From DASUAS01 sp963720765 (GTDB lineage: Bacteria; Actinomycetota; Acidimicrobiia; IMCC26256; DASPTH01): 64,000 bases of DNA. The notes under the pieces were generated by a model. That model saw only the letters and a program-made list of their open reading frames with translations, had not been told where the DNA came from and did not search any database. Shown one piece after another: positions 17,079-26,479 of the stretch. The DNA lies in assembly GCA_963720765.1 (NCBI GenBank), contig CAVRGS010000003.1:186001-250000 (forward strand), given 5' to 3'. The first letter of the stretch is position 1; each line of letters opens with the position of its first letter. A program made the position numbers and the translations under genes.

Positions 17079-18725
17079 TCAGAAGCTCCCCACGGTGCCG
17101 GCGCGGAAGCGCTCGATGCCGAGGATCGCCAGCGCGGTCAGGGCCATGAGGATCACGCTCGCCGCCATCGCCCCGCCGAAGTTGAGCGGTCCGGGTTGGC
17201 CGAGGAGTCGGTACACGAGCACCGGGAGCGTGGGCTCGTCGGGCCGGACGATGAACACCGTGGCACCGAACTCGCCGAGCGAGATGGCGAACGCGAACCC
17301 GGCCGCCACCAGTGCGGCGCGGGCCACGATGGGCAGGTCGACCTCGCGCCACACGCGCGCAGGAGATGCGCCGAGGGTCGCCGCCGCGTCGCGCAGGCGC
17401 GGATCGATGGCACGCAGCACCGGGGTCATCACCCGCACCACGAACGGGATGGCAACGAGCGCTTGCGCGATCGGGACGAGCAACCACGAACCGCGGAAGT
17501 CGAGCGGCGCGTGGTCGAGGGCGATGAGGAAGCCGAAGCCGACGGTGACCGCCGAGACGCCGAGGGGGAGTGCGACCAGCGTGTCGAGCGCGCGCAGGCG
17601 TGACGACGCGAGTGCGAAGGCAGCACAGCCGCCGACCAGGATCGCGATCACCGTGGCGACCAGCGCGAAGCGGAGCGAGTTGGCGATCGCGTGCACGGGT
17701 TCCACGAACAACGTGCTCCCCGCGTGCACCTCACCGAGGGCGCGGTAGAAGTCGAGGCCGAGTCCGCCGGGCGTGTCGAACGACCGCCAGACGAGCACGC
17801 CGATCGGGATGCCGAGCAGCACGGACATCAGCACGAGGTTGGCGCCGACGAACAGCCGGGCGCCCGCGGTGCGCGGTCGCCGCAGCGTCTCGGCGGCGGC
17901 GCGCAGCGACAACGTGACTCGTTGGCGACCCTCGACCCAACTGGTGAGCAGGAGCAACAGCACGATGGCCACCAACTGCACCACGGTGAGGGCCGCAGCC
18001 AGGGGGAGGTTCAGGAACTGCGCGGTCTGCCGATAGATCTCGGTCTCGAGCGTGGCAGTACCGGGCCCGCCGAGGATCAGGATCACGCCGAACGACGTGA
18101 AGGTGAACAGGAACACCACCGCGCCGGCGGCTGCGATGGCCGGGCGCAGCGCGGGCAGCGTGACCTCACGGAACGTGCGTACGCGGCTGGCGCCGAGCAT
18201 GCGCGCCGCTTCTTCGGGGCGAGCGTCGAGATGGGACCACAAGCTGCCGACCGTGCGCACGACCACCGAGTAGTTGAAGAACACGTGCGCGATCAGGATG
18301 GCGCCGAGGGTCTGGTCGAGCCCGAGGCTCGAGAACGGTCCGCCGACGCCGAGCAGCGCGACGAACGCCGATCCCACGACCACGGTGGGCAGCACGAAGG
18401 GCACCGTCACCAGCGCTCGCACCAGCCGTCGGCCTGGGAACTCGCAGCGGGCGAGCACGTACGCGCCAGGGATCCCCACCGCGAGCGTCAGGACCGTCGA
18501 CAGCGTGGCCTGCCACACCGTGAACCACGCGATGTGGCGAAGCCCGGCGTCGGTGACGACCTCCGCGAGCGGATCGAGATCGACCGACCACTGCGGCGCA
18601 AGGCCTCGCCCGACGATGGCGAGCACCGGATAGACGAAGAACACCGCGAGGAACGCGAGCGGTACGACGACGATCGCCACGCGGACCGAGCGCGGCACCC
18701 CGGCGGCGGTCGTGCTCGCCGTCAT
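17079..18725 (-). CDS. thiP: Thiamine ABC transporter permease, double-domain
   Basis: 548 residues with about twelve transmembrane helices in two homologous halves. Each has an EAA loop that contacts the ATPase (EEAARMLGASRVRTFREVTLPAL and RDAAATLGASPARVWREVDLP, shortened here). This fused layout is the ThiP/FbpB arrangement. ATG 18725 overlaps the thiB stop by 4 nt (ATGA), so translation is coupled. It imports thiamine delivered by ThiB in the TPP-riboswitch operon. Frame intact throughout. Confidence 0.9.
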   Translation of the reverse strand: MTASTTAAGVPRSVRVAIVVVPLAFLAVFFVYPVLAIVGRGLAPQWSVDLDPLAEVVTDAGLRHIAWFTVWQATLSTVLTLAVGIPGAYVLARCEFPGRRLVRALVTVPFVLPTVVVGSAFVALLGVGGPFSSLGLDQTLGAILIAHVFFNYSVVVRTVGSLWSHLDARPEEAARMLGASRVRTFREVTLPALRPAIAAAGAVVFLFTFTSFGVILILGGPGTATLETEIYRQTAQFLNLPLAAALTVVQLVAIVLLLLLTSWVEGRQRVTLSLRAAAETLRRPRTAGARLFVGANLVLMSVLLGIPIGVLVWRSFDTPGGLGLDFYRALGEVHAGSTLFVEPVHAIANSLRFALVATVIAILVGGCAAFALASSRLRALDTLVALPLGVSAVTVGFGFLIALDHAPLDFRGSWLLVPIAQALVAIPFVVRVMTPVLRAIDPRLRDAAATLGASPARVWREVDLPIVARAALVAAGFAFAISLGEFGATVFIVRPDEPTLPVLVYRLLGQPGPLNFGGAMAASVILMALTALAILGIERFRAGTVGSF

Positions 18726-19771
18726 CGCAACACGGTCTCGGTCCACTGCTCGATCCACGCGTCACGGTGCGCGCTGATCTCCGCGGGCGGGAGCGACAGC
18801 GGCTTCGCCGCCACCTGAGCGAATTTGGTGAACACCGCCGGCAGGGGAGTGCCGTCGACGACGGGGAACACGAACATCTGCAGCGGGATGTCGGCCTGGA
18901 ACTTCTCGGAGAGCATGAAGTCGACCAGCCGGCGGGCCGCGGCCTGATGCTCAGTGCCCTTGATGACGCCGGCGAACTCGACCTGGCGGAAGCAGGAGTC
19001 GAGCATGGTGCCGATGGGTGACGTCTTCGGCTGCGGCTTCGAGTAGTAGACGGCCGCGGGCGGACTGGACGCGTACGACACCACGAGCGGACGTGTTCCC
19101 TGGTTGGCGCCCTGCGTGAAGTCGCCGTCGTACGCGCTCTCCCAGCCGTCGTCGACCTTCACGTCGTTGTCGCGCAGCTTGGTCCAGTATCCCCGCCAAC
19201 CTTCGTTGCCGTACTTCGCAATGGTCGCGAGCTGAAACGCGAGTCCGGGGGAGCTCGTAGCCGGGTTCTCGACCACCAACAAGCCCTTGTAGGTGGGCTT
19301 GGTGAGGTCGTCGAGGGTCGTCGGCACCTTGATCTTCTTGTCGGCGAACCAGCGCTTGTCGTAGTTGATGCACACGTCGCCGTGGTCGATCGGCGTGAGG
19401 CGATGCGACGAGTCGAGCTGGTACTGCTTCGGCACCGTCGGCAGTGCACTCGGCGCGTACTTCGAGAACACGCCCGCGTCGAGCGCGCGCGACAGGAACG
19501 TGTTGTCGACTCCGAAGAACACGTCGCCGATCGGGTTCGACTTGGTGAGGACCACTTGGTTCAGGGCGGCGCCCGCGTCTCCCGCCTGCAGCACCCTGAC
19601 CGTGATCCCGGTCTGCTTGGTGAACGCCGCCAGCACCGACTTCGAGATCGCGAACGAGTCGTGGGTGACGAGGGTGATGGTCGTCGGCGTCGCCGCCGAC
19701 GCCTGCGATGCGGGAACGGCGAACTGACACGCGGTCGCGGTGACGACGAGGGCGAGCAGGAAGCGACGCAT
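18722..19771 (-). CDS. thiB: Thiamine-binding extracellular protein
   Basis: 349 residues. Signal peptide with Met-Arg-Arg start and Ala-Ser-Ala-Ala cleavage region near residue 26; there is a Cys at 15 but no good lipobox. The mature part begins with TITLVTHDSFAISKSVL, the ThiB/TbpA pattern. It also has NPIGDVFFGVDNTFLSRAL and the WESAYDGDF and YASSPPAAVYY segments that line the thiamine pocket in E. coli TbpA. Its ATG overlaps the TPK stop by one base (TGATG) and has AAAGGAGG 7 nt upstream. Placement behind a TPP riboswitch makes thiamine the likely ligand. Confidence 0.93.
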   Translation of the reverse strand: MRRFLLALVVTATACQFAVPASQASAATPTTITLVTHDSFAISKSVLAAFTKQTGITVRVLQAGDAGAALNQVVLTKSNPIGDVFFGVDNTFLSRALDAGVFSKYAPSALPTVPKQYQLDSSHRLTPIDHGDVCINYDKRWFADKKIKVPTTLDDLTKPTYKGLLVVENPATSSPGLAFQLATIAKYGNEGWRGYWTKLRDNDVKVDDGWESAYDGDFTQGANQGTRPLVVSYASSPPAAVYYSKPQPKTSPIGTMLDSCFRQVEFAGVIKGTEHQAAARRLVDFMLSEKFQADIPLQMFVFPVVDGTPLPAVFTKFAQVAAKPLSLPPAEISAHRDAWIEQWTETVLR

Positions 19772-20457
19772 CAGGCCCTCCTTTCGGAATTGGTCGTTTC
19801 GGGGGTGGGGACGATGGCGAGGAGCACACCCGACGCGAGTGACACGGCGGCGCGGGCCTCGAGGAACTCGTTGCTCACGCCACGTGTCGTGCCCGGCGGG
19901 AGCGTCTCGCGCCGGAGCGGGTAGCGCAGCCCGTCAGTGAGCACGCCGACGGCCGGACCGCCGAGTGGGACGAGTGAACAAAGACCACCCGGGGTGCCGT
20001 CGAGGTCCGCGTGCTCGTGCACCACGGTGACGTGCGAGCCGCCGACGTGGGCGTCGACGCGTGCGCGGGCGTACCGCGGGGCTGCGAGCAGGAGCACATT
20101 GGTGAGGAAGTGGTCGAATCGTCCGCCGCCGACCCCGACCACGTGGATCGCGGTCGCGCCCCGGTCGAGTGCGGCGTCCAGCGCGAGCTCGAGGTCGGTC
20201 GCGTCCTTGGCTGCGGGATGGCGTTCGACCACCGCGCCGTCGGCGACCGCGGCGTCCAGGTGGTCCGGATCGACCGAGTCGAGATCACCGATCACGAGAT
20301 CGACGTGCACGCCCAGAGCCAAGGCGTGCGCGAGGCCGGAGTCGGCCGCGATCACGAGGTCGCTGCCGTCGGGGTGTGCGAACGCATCCGGTTCGGGCGG
20401 ATCGCCGCCCGCGAACACCAGCGCCGCGCGCGCCGTACGCAGCTCGAGTCGTCCCAT
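19771..20457 (-). CDS. Thiamine pyrophosphokinase
   Basis: 228 residues from ATG 20457, which has GGAGGGA 4 nt upstream. A second in-frame ATG at 20475 lies inside the riboswitch aptamer and is rejected as start. The enzyme transfers pyrophosphate from ATP to thiamine, giving TPP. The catalytic Asp-rich loop IGDLDSVDP, the HPAAKDATDLELAL block and GGRFDHFLTNVLLL are typical of TPK. The C-terminal segment with GxSNEF matches the thiamine-binding domain. It is the first gene of TPK-thiB-thiP-thiQ and is directly controlled by the TPP riboswitch. No thiamine biosynthesis gene is nearby, so the unit serves salvage. Confidence 0.93.
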   Translation of the reverse strand: MGRLELRTARAALVFAGGDPPEPDAFAHPDGSDLVIAADSGLAHALALGVHVDLVIGDLDSVDPDHLDAAVADGAVVERHPAAKDATDLELALDAALDRGATAIHVVGVGGGRFDHFLTNVLLLAAPRYARARVDAHVGGSHVTVVHEHADLDGTPGGLCSLVPLGGPAVGVLTDGLRYPLRRETLPPGTTRGVSNEFLEARAAVSLASGVLLAIVPTPETTNSERRA

Positions 20458-20460
20458 GGT

Positions 20461-20552
20461 TCCCTCCGCCGGCATTACCCGGTTCAGGTTCGAGGGGTCG
20501 GCGACGCACGACGGTCGCCCTCTCAGCCCGGCTGACCCGAGCTCCCCGGGAT
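20461..20552 (-). ncRNA. TPP riboswitch (THI element)
   Basis: On the minus strand the region shows the invariant aptamer pieces in order: GGGGAGCTCGGGT, GGGCTGAGAGGG (CTGAGA at 20521-20526), a variable P3 extension, and ACCCCTCGAACCTGAACCGG followed by GTAATGCCGGCGGAGGGA. The final piece contains the Shine-Dalgarno sequence of the thiamine pyrophosphokinase gene. Ligand-bound folding would therefore hide the ribosome binding site, pointing to translational control. This identifies the downstream transporter as thiamine-specific. Confidence 0.95.
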
Positions 20553-20609
20553 TGAGTTGTCGCCCGCAGGCTACACCGACGGGTCGGGTTTCCCCGCTAG
20601 AAAGGCCGT

Positions 20610-21185
20610 GTGCAACTCAGCTCCGACGTCATCGTGGTGCTCGTGCGCCACGGCGAGACCGAGTGGAGCAGCTCGGGCCGACACACGTCGTACTCCGACG
20701 TCGCGCTCACGCCGCACGGATGCGAGCAAGCGCATGACCTGGCCGCCCGACTGCAGGGTGTCGACTTCTCACTCGTGCTCACGAGCCCTCGGCAACGCGC
20801 GCGCGCGACGTGCGCGTTCGCGGGCCTGGCACGACGCGCGGAGACCACCGACGACCTCGCCGAGTGGAACTACGGCGAGTACGAGGGGCGCACCACGGAG
20901 GAGATCCGCGCCGAGATCCCGGGGTGGACGATCTTTCGCGACGGTGCGCCCGGTGGGGAGACCGCCGACGCCGTCGCGGCGCGTGCCGATCGCGTGCTGT
21001 CGCGTGCGGTCGAGGCGGGAGGAGTCGTCGCGCTGTTCTCGCACGGGCACTTCCTCCGCGTCCTCGGCGCACGCTGGATCGCGCAGCCACCGGCGGCGGG
21101 AGCGTGGCTGGGACTCGACACCGCGACGCTGAGCTGTCTCGGGCACGAACGTGAGCAACGCGTGTTGAGGGTGTGGAACGCCTGA
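20610..21185 (+). CDS. Histidine phosphatase family protein (phosphoglycerate-mutase-like)
   Basis: 191 residues. The RHGETEW signature near residue 14 carries the phospho-histidine, SPRQRARAT the second Arg, E(W)NYGEYEG the acid, and SHGHFLRVLGARW the second His. The size is that of GpmB/SixA-like phosphatases; the actual substrate (sugar phosphate or nucleotide) is unknown. AAAGG lies just before overlapping GTG codons (20608 and 20610); GTG 20610 is in frame. The 3' end overlaps the next gene by 13 nt, so the two are coupled. It is divergent from the thiamine operon. Confidence 0.87.
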   Translation: MQLSSDVIVVLVRHGETEWSSSGRHTSYSDVALTPHGCEQAHDLAARLQGVDFSLVLTSPRQRARATCAFAGLARRAETTDDLAEWNYGEYEGRTTEEIRAEIPGWTIFRDGAPGGETADAVAARADRVLSRAVEAGGVVALFSHGHFLRVLGARWIAQPPAAGAWLGLDTATLSCLGHEREQRVLRVWNA

Positions 21186-22135
21186 ACCGCCGGACGATGG
21201 GCGCGGTCGTCCTCGTGATCACGGCGGCGGTGAGTTGCGTCGCGGCCACGACGACGACTCATTCGGGATCCACCCTCGGTGCCGCCGACGCGACCTGGAC
21301 GCTCCCGGCGCCGGTCGCGCGCGAGGTGGTCGTGAAGTCAGGGTCGCACTTCACCGTCGTCGGAGGGCTCACGGCCGCCGGTACCTCCACCGACGCGGTG
21401 GTCGACGTCGATCCGAAGTCGGGCGCGGCACAGGCCGCCGGCGCCCTCGCGCTCGGGGTCCACGACGCGGCAGGAGTGCGCGCCGGGCCGCGCATCCTCG
21501 TGTTCGGCGGCGGCACCGGTGAGGCGGGCACCGCCGAGGTGCAGGCGGTCGCAGCCAGCGGCACGGCGTCGACGGTCGGGTCCCTGCCCGGACCGCGTGC
21601 CGATTCCGTGGCTGCGCACGTCGGGCACGCCACCTACCTGTTCAGCGGTGCGAACGGCGACACCATCCTCCCCGACATCCTGCGCACGACCGACGGGAGC
21701 ACGTTCACACGTGTCGGCACGCTGCCCGTACCGGTGCGCTATCCGGCCGTCGCCGTCGTCGGCACCGCGATCTATCTGTTCGGGGGCGTGAGCAACTCGG
21801 CACGCGGGATCGACACGCCGGCAGTGCAGCGCTTCGACACCAAGCGCGGTGTCGTCGACACGGTCGCGCAGCTCCCGGCGTCGGTGTCGCACGCGAGCGC
21901 CGTCGTGCTGCGCGGCCACGTGTTCGTCCTCGGCGGCTACGTCGAGAACTCACGCCTGAGCGACCAGATCCTGCGCTTCGATCCCGCGACCGGTGTGAGC
22001 ACCGTGGTGGGCGCGCTCCCCACTGCGGTCTCCGACGCGGCTGCGGTCGTCGTCGGGGGTCGCGGCTACCTCGTCGGCGGCCAAGGCGCCGACCGCACCC
22101 CCCGAGCAACGGTGACCGTCCTCACCCCCGACTGA
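21173..22135 (+). CDS. Secreted Kelch-repeat-like propeller protein
   Basis: 320 residues from GTG 21173, inside the end of the upstream phosphatase gene. An N-terminal hydrophobic segment (about 10-26) is a signal peptide or anchor. The rest consists of about six repeats with a Gly-Gly pair and the pattern 'xxYLFGGVxxS', as in Kelch propellers. No catalytic residues are apparent. It is probably an extracytoplasmic binding or structural protein. It converges on another propeller gene (YVTN type) 24 nt away. Confidence 0.7.
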   Translation: MERLNRRTMGAVVLVITAAVSCVAATTTTHSGSTLGAADATWTLPAPVAREVVVKSGSHFTVVGGLTAAGTSTDAVVDVDPKSGAAQAAGALALGVHDAAGVRAGPRILVFGGGTGEAGTAEVQAVAASGTASTVGSLPGPRADSVAAHVGHATYLFSGANGDTILPDILRTTDGSTFTRVGTLPVPVRYPAVAVVGTAIYLFGGVSNSARGIDTPAVQRFDTKRGVVDTVAQLPASVSHASAVVLRGHVFVLGGYVENSRLSDQILRFDPATGVSTVVGALPTAVSDAAAVVVGGRGYLVGGQGADRTPRATVTVLTPD

Positions 22136-22159
22136 CGCCGGAACGTGAGAGGGACGGTG

Positions 22160-23425
22160 CTAGCGCATGTTGCCGGTGTGGCCGAGCGAGTAGCGCCCGG
22201 GCTGGGGCCAGACGGTGAGTCCGTGGGGCTCCGCACCGACGGGGATCTTGGTCATGTTCCCCGTCGTCGTGTCGATCGCGTACACGACGTCGTCGTAACG
22301 ACCGCTCAACCAGAGCGTCTTGCCGTCGTTGCTCACGTTGCCCATGTCGGGGCTGCCGCCGCCCGGGACCGGCCACGTCGCCACGATCTGCTTGGTGGCG
22401 AAGTCGAGCACCGACACGCTGCCGGGGCCGTTGGGGGGACCGCCGACGTGGCTGCTTCCGCGGTTGGCGATGTAGAGCTTGGTGCCGTCACGGCTCGGAT
22501 AGAGACCGTGTGTCCCCACCCCTGATGGGATGAAGCCGGTCTCGGTGAAGGAGTTCGGGTCGACGGTGTAGACACCGCCTCGCATCATCTCGGCGACGTA
22601 GAACGTGTTGCCGTCGGGCGACGACCGGATGTCCTGCGGCATGCCGCCCTGGCTCAGCTGCAGGTATCCGACCACCGTGTGGTTCACCACATCGATCTTG
22701 GCGATCGCGCCACCGAACTCGCAGGTGAACAGCACGTACTTCCCGTCGATGGTGAAGTCGGCGTGGTTGATGCCGTCGCACCCGGGCACATCGAGCGAAC
22801 TGACGACCTTCATGGTCTGCGGGTCGAGGAAGTCGAGCCGCTTGCGCGCCTCCGCGACGTTGATCGCGTACTTGCCGTCGGGCGTGAAGTACATGTTGTA
22901 CGGGTCGTCGACGGTCACCGACGGCCCGGGCTTGCCGGTCTTCGGGTCGATCGGCGTGAGCGTGCCGTCTGTCGTGCCCTCGGCGTTGTTGGTGACCCAG
23001 AGCGTCTTGAGGTCATAGGACGGCACGACGTGCTGCGGGTTGAGACCCACGTCGAAGGTGTCGACCACCTGCATGGTGGAAGGGTCGATCACCGACACCG
23101 TGTTGCCGGCGCGGTTCGGCACGTACACGCGGTTCAGCGCGCCCTTGGTGGCGGGCGCGAAGTTGTCGGTCTTGATCTCGCTGTACAGGTTGGAGGGGTC
23201 GGGCACGCCCGGCATGCCGGGGATGGTGTCGATCTTCTTCGGGACGGCCGTCGTGGGTGTCGTGGGCGCGGCCGTGCTGCCGTCGGGCGGCAGCGTCGTG
23301 TTCGCGGCCTGGCCGGAATCGCCGCCACCGCCACCGCACGCGACCGCGAACAGCGCGATGCCGGTGAGGAGGACGACCATCCGTCGGGCCCAGCGGAGGT
23401 CGGAGCTGCGGAGGAGGGAAGCCAA
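22160..23425 (-). CDS. YVTN-type beta-propeller lipoprotein
   Basis: 421 residues. Signal peptide with a lipobox ending Ala-Val-Ala-Cys followed by five glycines, then a Thr/Pro-rich linker. Seven or so repeats contain NRAGNTVSVIDPST, TLTPIDPKTGK, SVLDFATKQIVATW and similar blocks with the 'xVSVIDxxT' core of YVTN/40-residue propellers. It is anchored outside the membrane. It lies 70 nt downstream of the Nudix gene on the same strand. Function unknown: ligand binding or surface structure. The frame is intact. Confidence 0.78.
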   Translation of the reverse strand: MASLLRSSDLRWARRMVVLLTGIALFAVACGGGGGDSGQAANTTLPPDGSTAAPTTPTTAVPKKIDTIPGMPGVPDPSNLYSEIKTDNFAPATKGALNRVYVPNRAGNTVSVIDPSTMQVVDTFDVGLNPQHVVPSYDLKTLWVTNNAEGTTDGTLTPIDPKTGKPGPSVTVDDPYNMYFTPDGKYAINVAEARKRLDFLDPQTMKVVSSLDVPGCDGINHADFTIDGKYVLFTCEFGGAIAKIDVVNHTVVGYLQLSQGGMPQDIRSSPDGNTFYVAEMMRGGVYTVDPNSFTETGFIPSGVGTHGLYPSRDGTKLYIANRGSSHVGGPPNGPGSVSVLDFATKQIVATWPVPGGGSPDMGNVSNDGKTLWLSGRYDDVVYAIDTTTGNMTKIPVGAEPHGLTVWPQPGRYSLGHTGNMR

Positions 23426-23495
23426 GCCAGCGACACTACGCGGCGCATGCCCCGGAATCCGGGCACTGGAAGAGGGTCTGTCGAAGACGGGTCCC

Positions 23496-24215
23496 CTACG
23501 GGGTGGTCTCGAGCCGCCAGCCGGTGTCGAGCATCAGGAGACGGTTCCGAGGCCCCGGCTTGTCGGTGTCGAGGTCGTCGTACGCGGCGTCGCCCTGCCA
23601 GATGCGAGGCGATGCCGCCGTCGACCCGGGTGATGTGGGTGAGGAAGATCTCGGGGTCGCGGGCACGCGCCGTCCGCGCACACCTCGGCGGTGCTCGACG
23701 CGTCGGCCAGCTTGTGCAGCGTCACCCACGTCGGCGGGATCAACTCGATCTCACCCGACTCGCGCCGCGCGATCGCGTCGGCGGGACGGATCCACTGGTG
23801 CTCCCGGATCTCGCCGTCGTCGACCACCACCCGGCCCTCGGGCGCCGCGCCGACGAAGAACCACGTGGCGAAGCGCCGGGTCGCCGATCGCGCCCGGGGT
23901 CCAGTGGGCGAACCACGCGAGGGAGTCGGGGTCGACCACGAGGCCGGCCTCCTCCATCGCTTCGCGCGCGGCCGCGTTGCGCGCCGCGGTGAGCACCGCG
24001 TCGGCGTCGTCGGACGCCTCGCCGCCTGGGTAGTCCTCGGGGTCGATGCGGCCACCCGGGAACACCCAGGCCCCGCCGGCGAACGCGAGCTTCGAGTCCC
24101 GACGCAGCATCAGCGTCTCGACGCCCTCGTCGCCATCGCGGAGGAGCACGACGGTCGCCGCCGGGATCGCCGGCGGGAGCTCGTCCTCGCGCGGCGGGTG
24201 GAGGGGGTCGGGCAC
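23496..24215 (-). CDS. Nudix hydrolase, two compensating frameshifts
   Basis: About 240 residues when repaired, starting at GTG 24215. The Nudix box is in the first part: GGRIDPEDYP, then a long insertion and REAMEEAGLVV, with the REx(n)EExG acids that bind Mg2+. The reading moves to a second frame near 23888 (FATWFFVGAAPEGRVVVDDGE) and returns to the first near 23665 (ending GPRNRLLMLDTGW). The three pieces give a continuous protein, so two indels are more likely than three genes. The long form resembles coenzyme A pyrophosphatase or RppH-like homologues; the substrate is undetermined. It is divergent from the xanthine-dehydrogenase-like genes. Confidence 0.75.
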
Positions 24216-24317
24216 CGCGCCGACCCTATCGTCGCCTCTAGTGTTCGGCCCACGACCGTGCGTCCCGCTGGGGGCTGCGGTAGGTTCACGCGCCATCAAC
24301 GCCTTCCGGAGCTGCCG

Positions 24318-25188
24318 ATGAAGCCCGCACCGTTCGAGTACCACGCGCCGGAGTCGCTCTCCGACGTCACCGCGCTGCTCGCGGAACATGGCGACGAAGC
24401 CAAGGTCTTGGCCGGCGGGCAGAGCCTCGTGCCGATGCTGGCGTTGCGGCTCACCCGCTTCGAGCACATCATCGACCTCAACCGGGTCGACGACCTCCGC
24501 GGTGTCTCGCGCTCCAACGGCACCCTCACCGTCAAGGCCATGACCACGCAGCGCACGGTCGAGCACGACGCCGCCGCCGGGGACGCCGTCCCGCTGCTCG
24601 CGGAGGCGATCCCGCTGATCGGTCACTTCCAGATCCGCAACCGCGGCACCGTCGGCGGCTCGATCGCCCACGCCGACCCTGCGTCGGAGCTGCCTGCGGT
24701 CGCGCTCGCCCTCGACGCCGAGCTCGAGGTCGCGGGCGCGAGCGGCACCCGGACCGTCCCGGCCTCGGAGTTCTTCCTCGGCACGTGGACCACCAGCGTC
24801 GGCGAGGACGAGATCCTCGAGCGCGGTGCACTTCCCCGTCTGGTCGGGCAAGACCGGCTTCGCGGTCGAAGAGGTCGCGCGTCGCAGCGGCGACTTCGCA
24901 CTCACGGGCGTCGTGGCTGCCGTCGAGGTCGACGGCAGCGGCAGCGTGACCCGCGCCGGTCTCACGTTCCTCGGCATGGGACCCACCCCGATGCGCGCCG
25001 GTCAGGCCGAGCAGGCGTTGGTCGGCACCGCGCCGACGACGGCCGACCTCGAGGAGATCGGGCGCCTCGCGGTGGCCGACACCGACCCTTCCCCCGACGT
25101 CCATGCGTCGGCCGAGTACCGCAAGCACGTCGGCGCCCACCTCGTGGTGCGCGCCCTCGACCGAGCCCTGGGAGTAGCGCGTGGCTGA
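24318..25188 (+). CDS. FAD-binding subunit of a molybdenum hydroxylase (CoxM/XdhB-like), frameshifted at 24823
   Basis: About 289 residues after repair. The PCMH-type FAD fold has AGGQSLVPMLALRL (residues about 33-46), and NRGTVGGSIAHADPASELP (about 109-127), both FAD pyrophosphate contacts. The CO dehydrogenase flavoprotein C-terminal domain follows. At 24823 a run of GG appears where one G would keep the frame (Glu-Arg-Val-His-Phe-Pro), so an extra base is likely. It overlaps the 2Fe-2S subunit by 8 nt. It should pass electrons from a molybdopterin subunit to an acceptor, but no large subunit lies downstream. Confidence 0.87.
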
Positions 25189-25667
25189 GCACGCCATCCA
25201 GTTCACCGTCAACGGTCAGTCGCACTCCGGGTCGTCCGAGGCGCGCAAGACGCTCGCCGACTACCTGCGCGAGGACTGCGGGCTCACCGGCACGCACCTC
25301 GGCTGCGAGCACGGCGTGTGCGGCGCGTGCACGATCCTCCTCGACGGCGAGGCCGTCCGCTCCTGCCTGCTGTTCGCGGTGCAGGCCGAAGGTGCCGACA
25401 TCACCACCATCGAGGGCATCGGGCCGGCCGACGGTTCGCTCGGACCCGGTGCAGGAGGCGTTCCGCCAGGCCCACGGTCTGCAGTGCGGGTTCTGCACGC
25501 CCGGGTTCGTCGTGAGCGTGCACGCGTTCCTGCAGGACAACCCGAGCCCCACCCTCGACGAGATCAAGGAAGGGCTCTCGGGCAACCTGTGCCGCTGCAC
25601 CGGCTACCAGGGGATCATCAAGGCCGTGCAGATCGCCGCGGAGACGATGAGCCCGCAGGCCTCCTGA
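25181..25667 (+). CDS. [2Fe-2S] subunit of a molybdenum hydroxylase (CoxS/XdhC-like), frameshifted near 25441
   Basis: About 162 residues after repair. The N-terminal plant-type ferredoxin domain has CEHGVCGAC plus a later Cys (RSCLL). The C-terminal four-helix domain has QCGFCTPG and LCRCTGY, the second cluster. The sequence near 25441 (Ser-Leu then Asp-Pro-Val-Gln-Glu) is kept in frame if one G of a GG pair is removed. It overlaps the FAD subunit by 8 nt. The partner molybdopterin subunit is not in the window; a dienelactone hydrolase follows. Confidence 0.88.
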
Positions 25668-25681
25668 CGTGGAGCGCTGAC

Positions 25682-26392
25682 GTGGGCGAAGTGCTCATGC
25701 TCCCGACGCCCGACGGGTCGATGGAGGTCTACGAGGCCTTCCCCGACGGTGAGCCCAAGGGCGCGGTCATCGTGATCCAAGAGGCGTTCGGCGTGAACGA
25801 CCACATCCAGGACGTCACCCGGCGCATCGCCGCCGCCGGGTACGTCGGGGTCGCGCCGGCCATGTTCCACCGTGCCGGCGGAGGCACCGCGCCGTACGAC
25901 GACTTCGCCCAGGTCATGCCGCTCTTCGAAGGCATCAGCGACGACGGCATCCTCGCCGACGTCGACGCCACCGTCTCGCACCTCGAGGCGCAGGGCTTCG
26001 CGCCCTCGCGGATCGGCATCGTCGGGTTCTGCTTCGGTGGTCGTGTCACGTTCCTCGTCGCCGCTCGCCGCGAGCTCGGCGCCGCGGTCAGGTTCTACGG
26101 CGGTGGGATCGTGAACGCGAGCCCGCTCGGCCTGCCGGCACTCATCGAGGAGGCGGCCGACCTGCAGACGCCGTGGCTCGGTCTGTTCGGCGACCTCGAC
26201 CGGGGGATCCCGGTCGACGACGTCGAGGTGCTGCGCGCCGCGCTCGGAGACGCCGAGGTGGTCGCCGAGATCGTGCGCTACTCGGACGCAGAGCACGGGT
26301 TCCACTGCGACGCCCGCGACTCGTACCACGAGGACTCCGCCCGCGACGCCTGGCAGCGCGCTCTGGGGTGGTTCGCCACGCATCTCGGTTGA
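25682..26392 (+). CDS. Dienelactone hydrolase family protein
   Basis: 236 residues from GTG 25682 (Met at residue 6 is an alternative start). Alpha/beta hydrolase with the family elbow GFCFGGR, Cys being the nucleophile of carboxymethylenebutenolidase. The acid is in 'GLFGDLDRG' and the His in DAEHGFHCD. The family opens dienelactones in aromatic catabolism, but many members are general esterases. It starts 14 nt after the 2Fe-2S subunit and is probably co-transcribed with it. Frame intact. Confidence 0.85.
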   Translation: MGEVLMLPTPDGSMEVYEAFPDGEPKGAVIVIQEAFGVNDHIQDVTRRIAAAGYVGVAPAMFHRAGGGTAPYDDFAQVMPLFEGISDDGILADVDATVSHLEAQGFAPSRIGIVGFCFGGRVTFLVAARRELGAAVRFYGGGIVNASPLGLPALIEEAADLQTPWLGLFGDLDRGIPVDDVEVLRAALGDAEVVAEIVRYSDAEHGFHCDARDSYHEDSARDAWQRALGWFATHLG

Positions 26393-26479
26393 GCGACCAC
26401 GCTCCGCGCGTGAACCTTTACCTTGATTTGGCCCGCGGGCATCGCACCCGTGGGGCAGCGTCGGACAGAATCATCACCG

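Noticed and set aside
20458..20475. In-frame ATG 18 nt upstream of the chosen TPK start
   Set aside because: It lies inside the invariant GTAATGCC part of the TPP aptamer; ATG 20457 has a proper GGAGGGA sequence.
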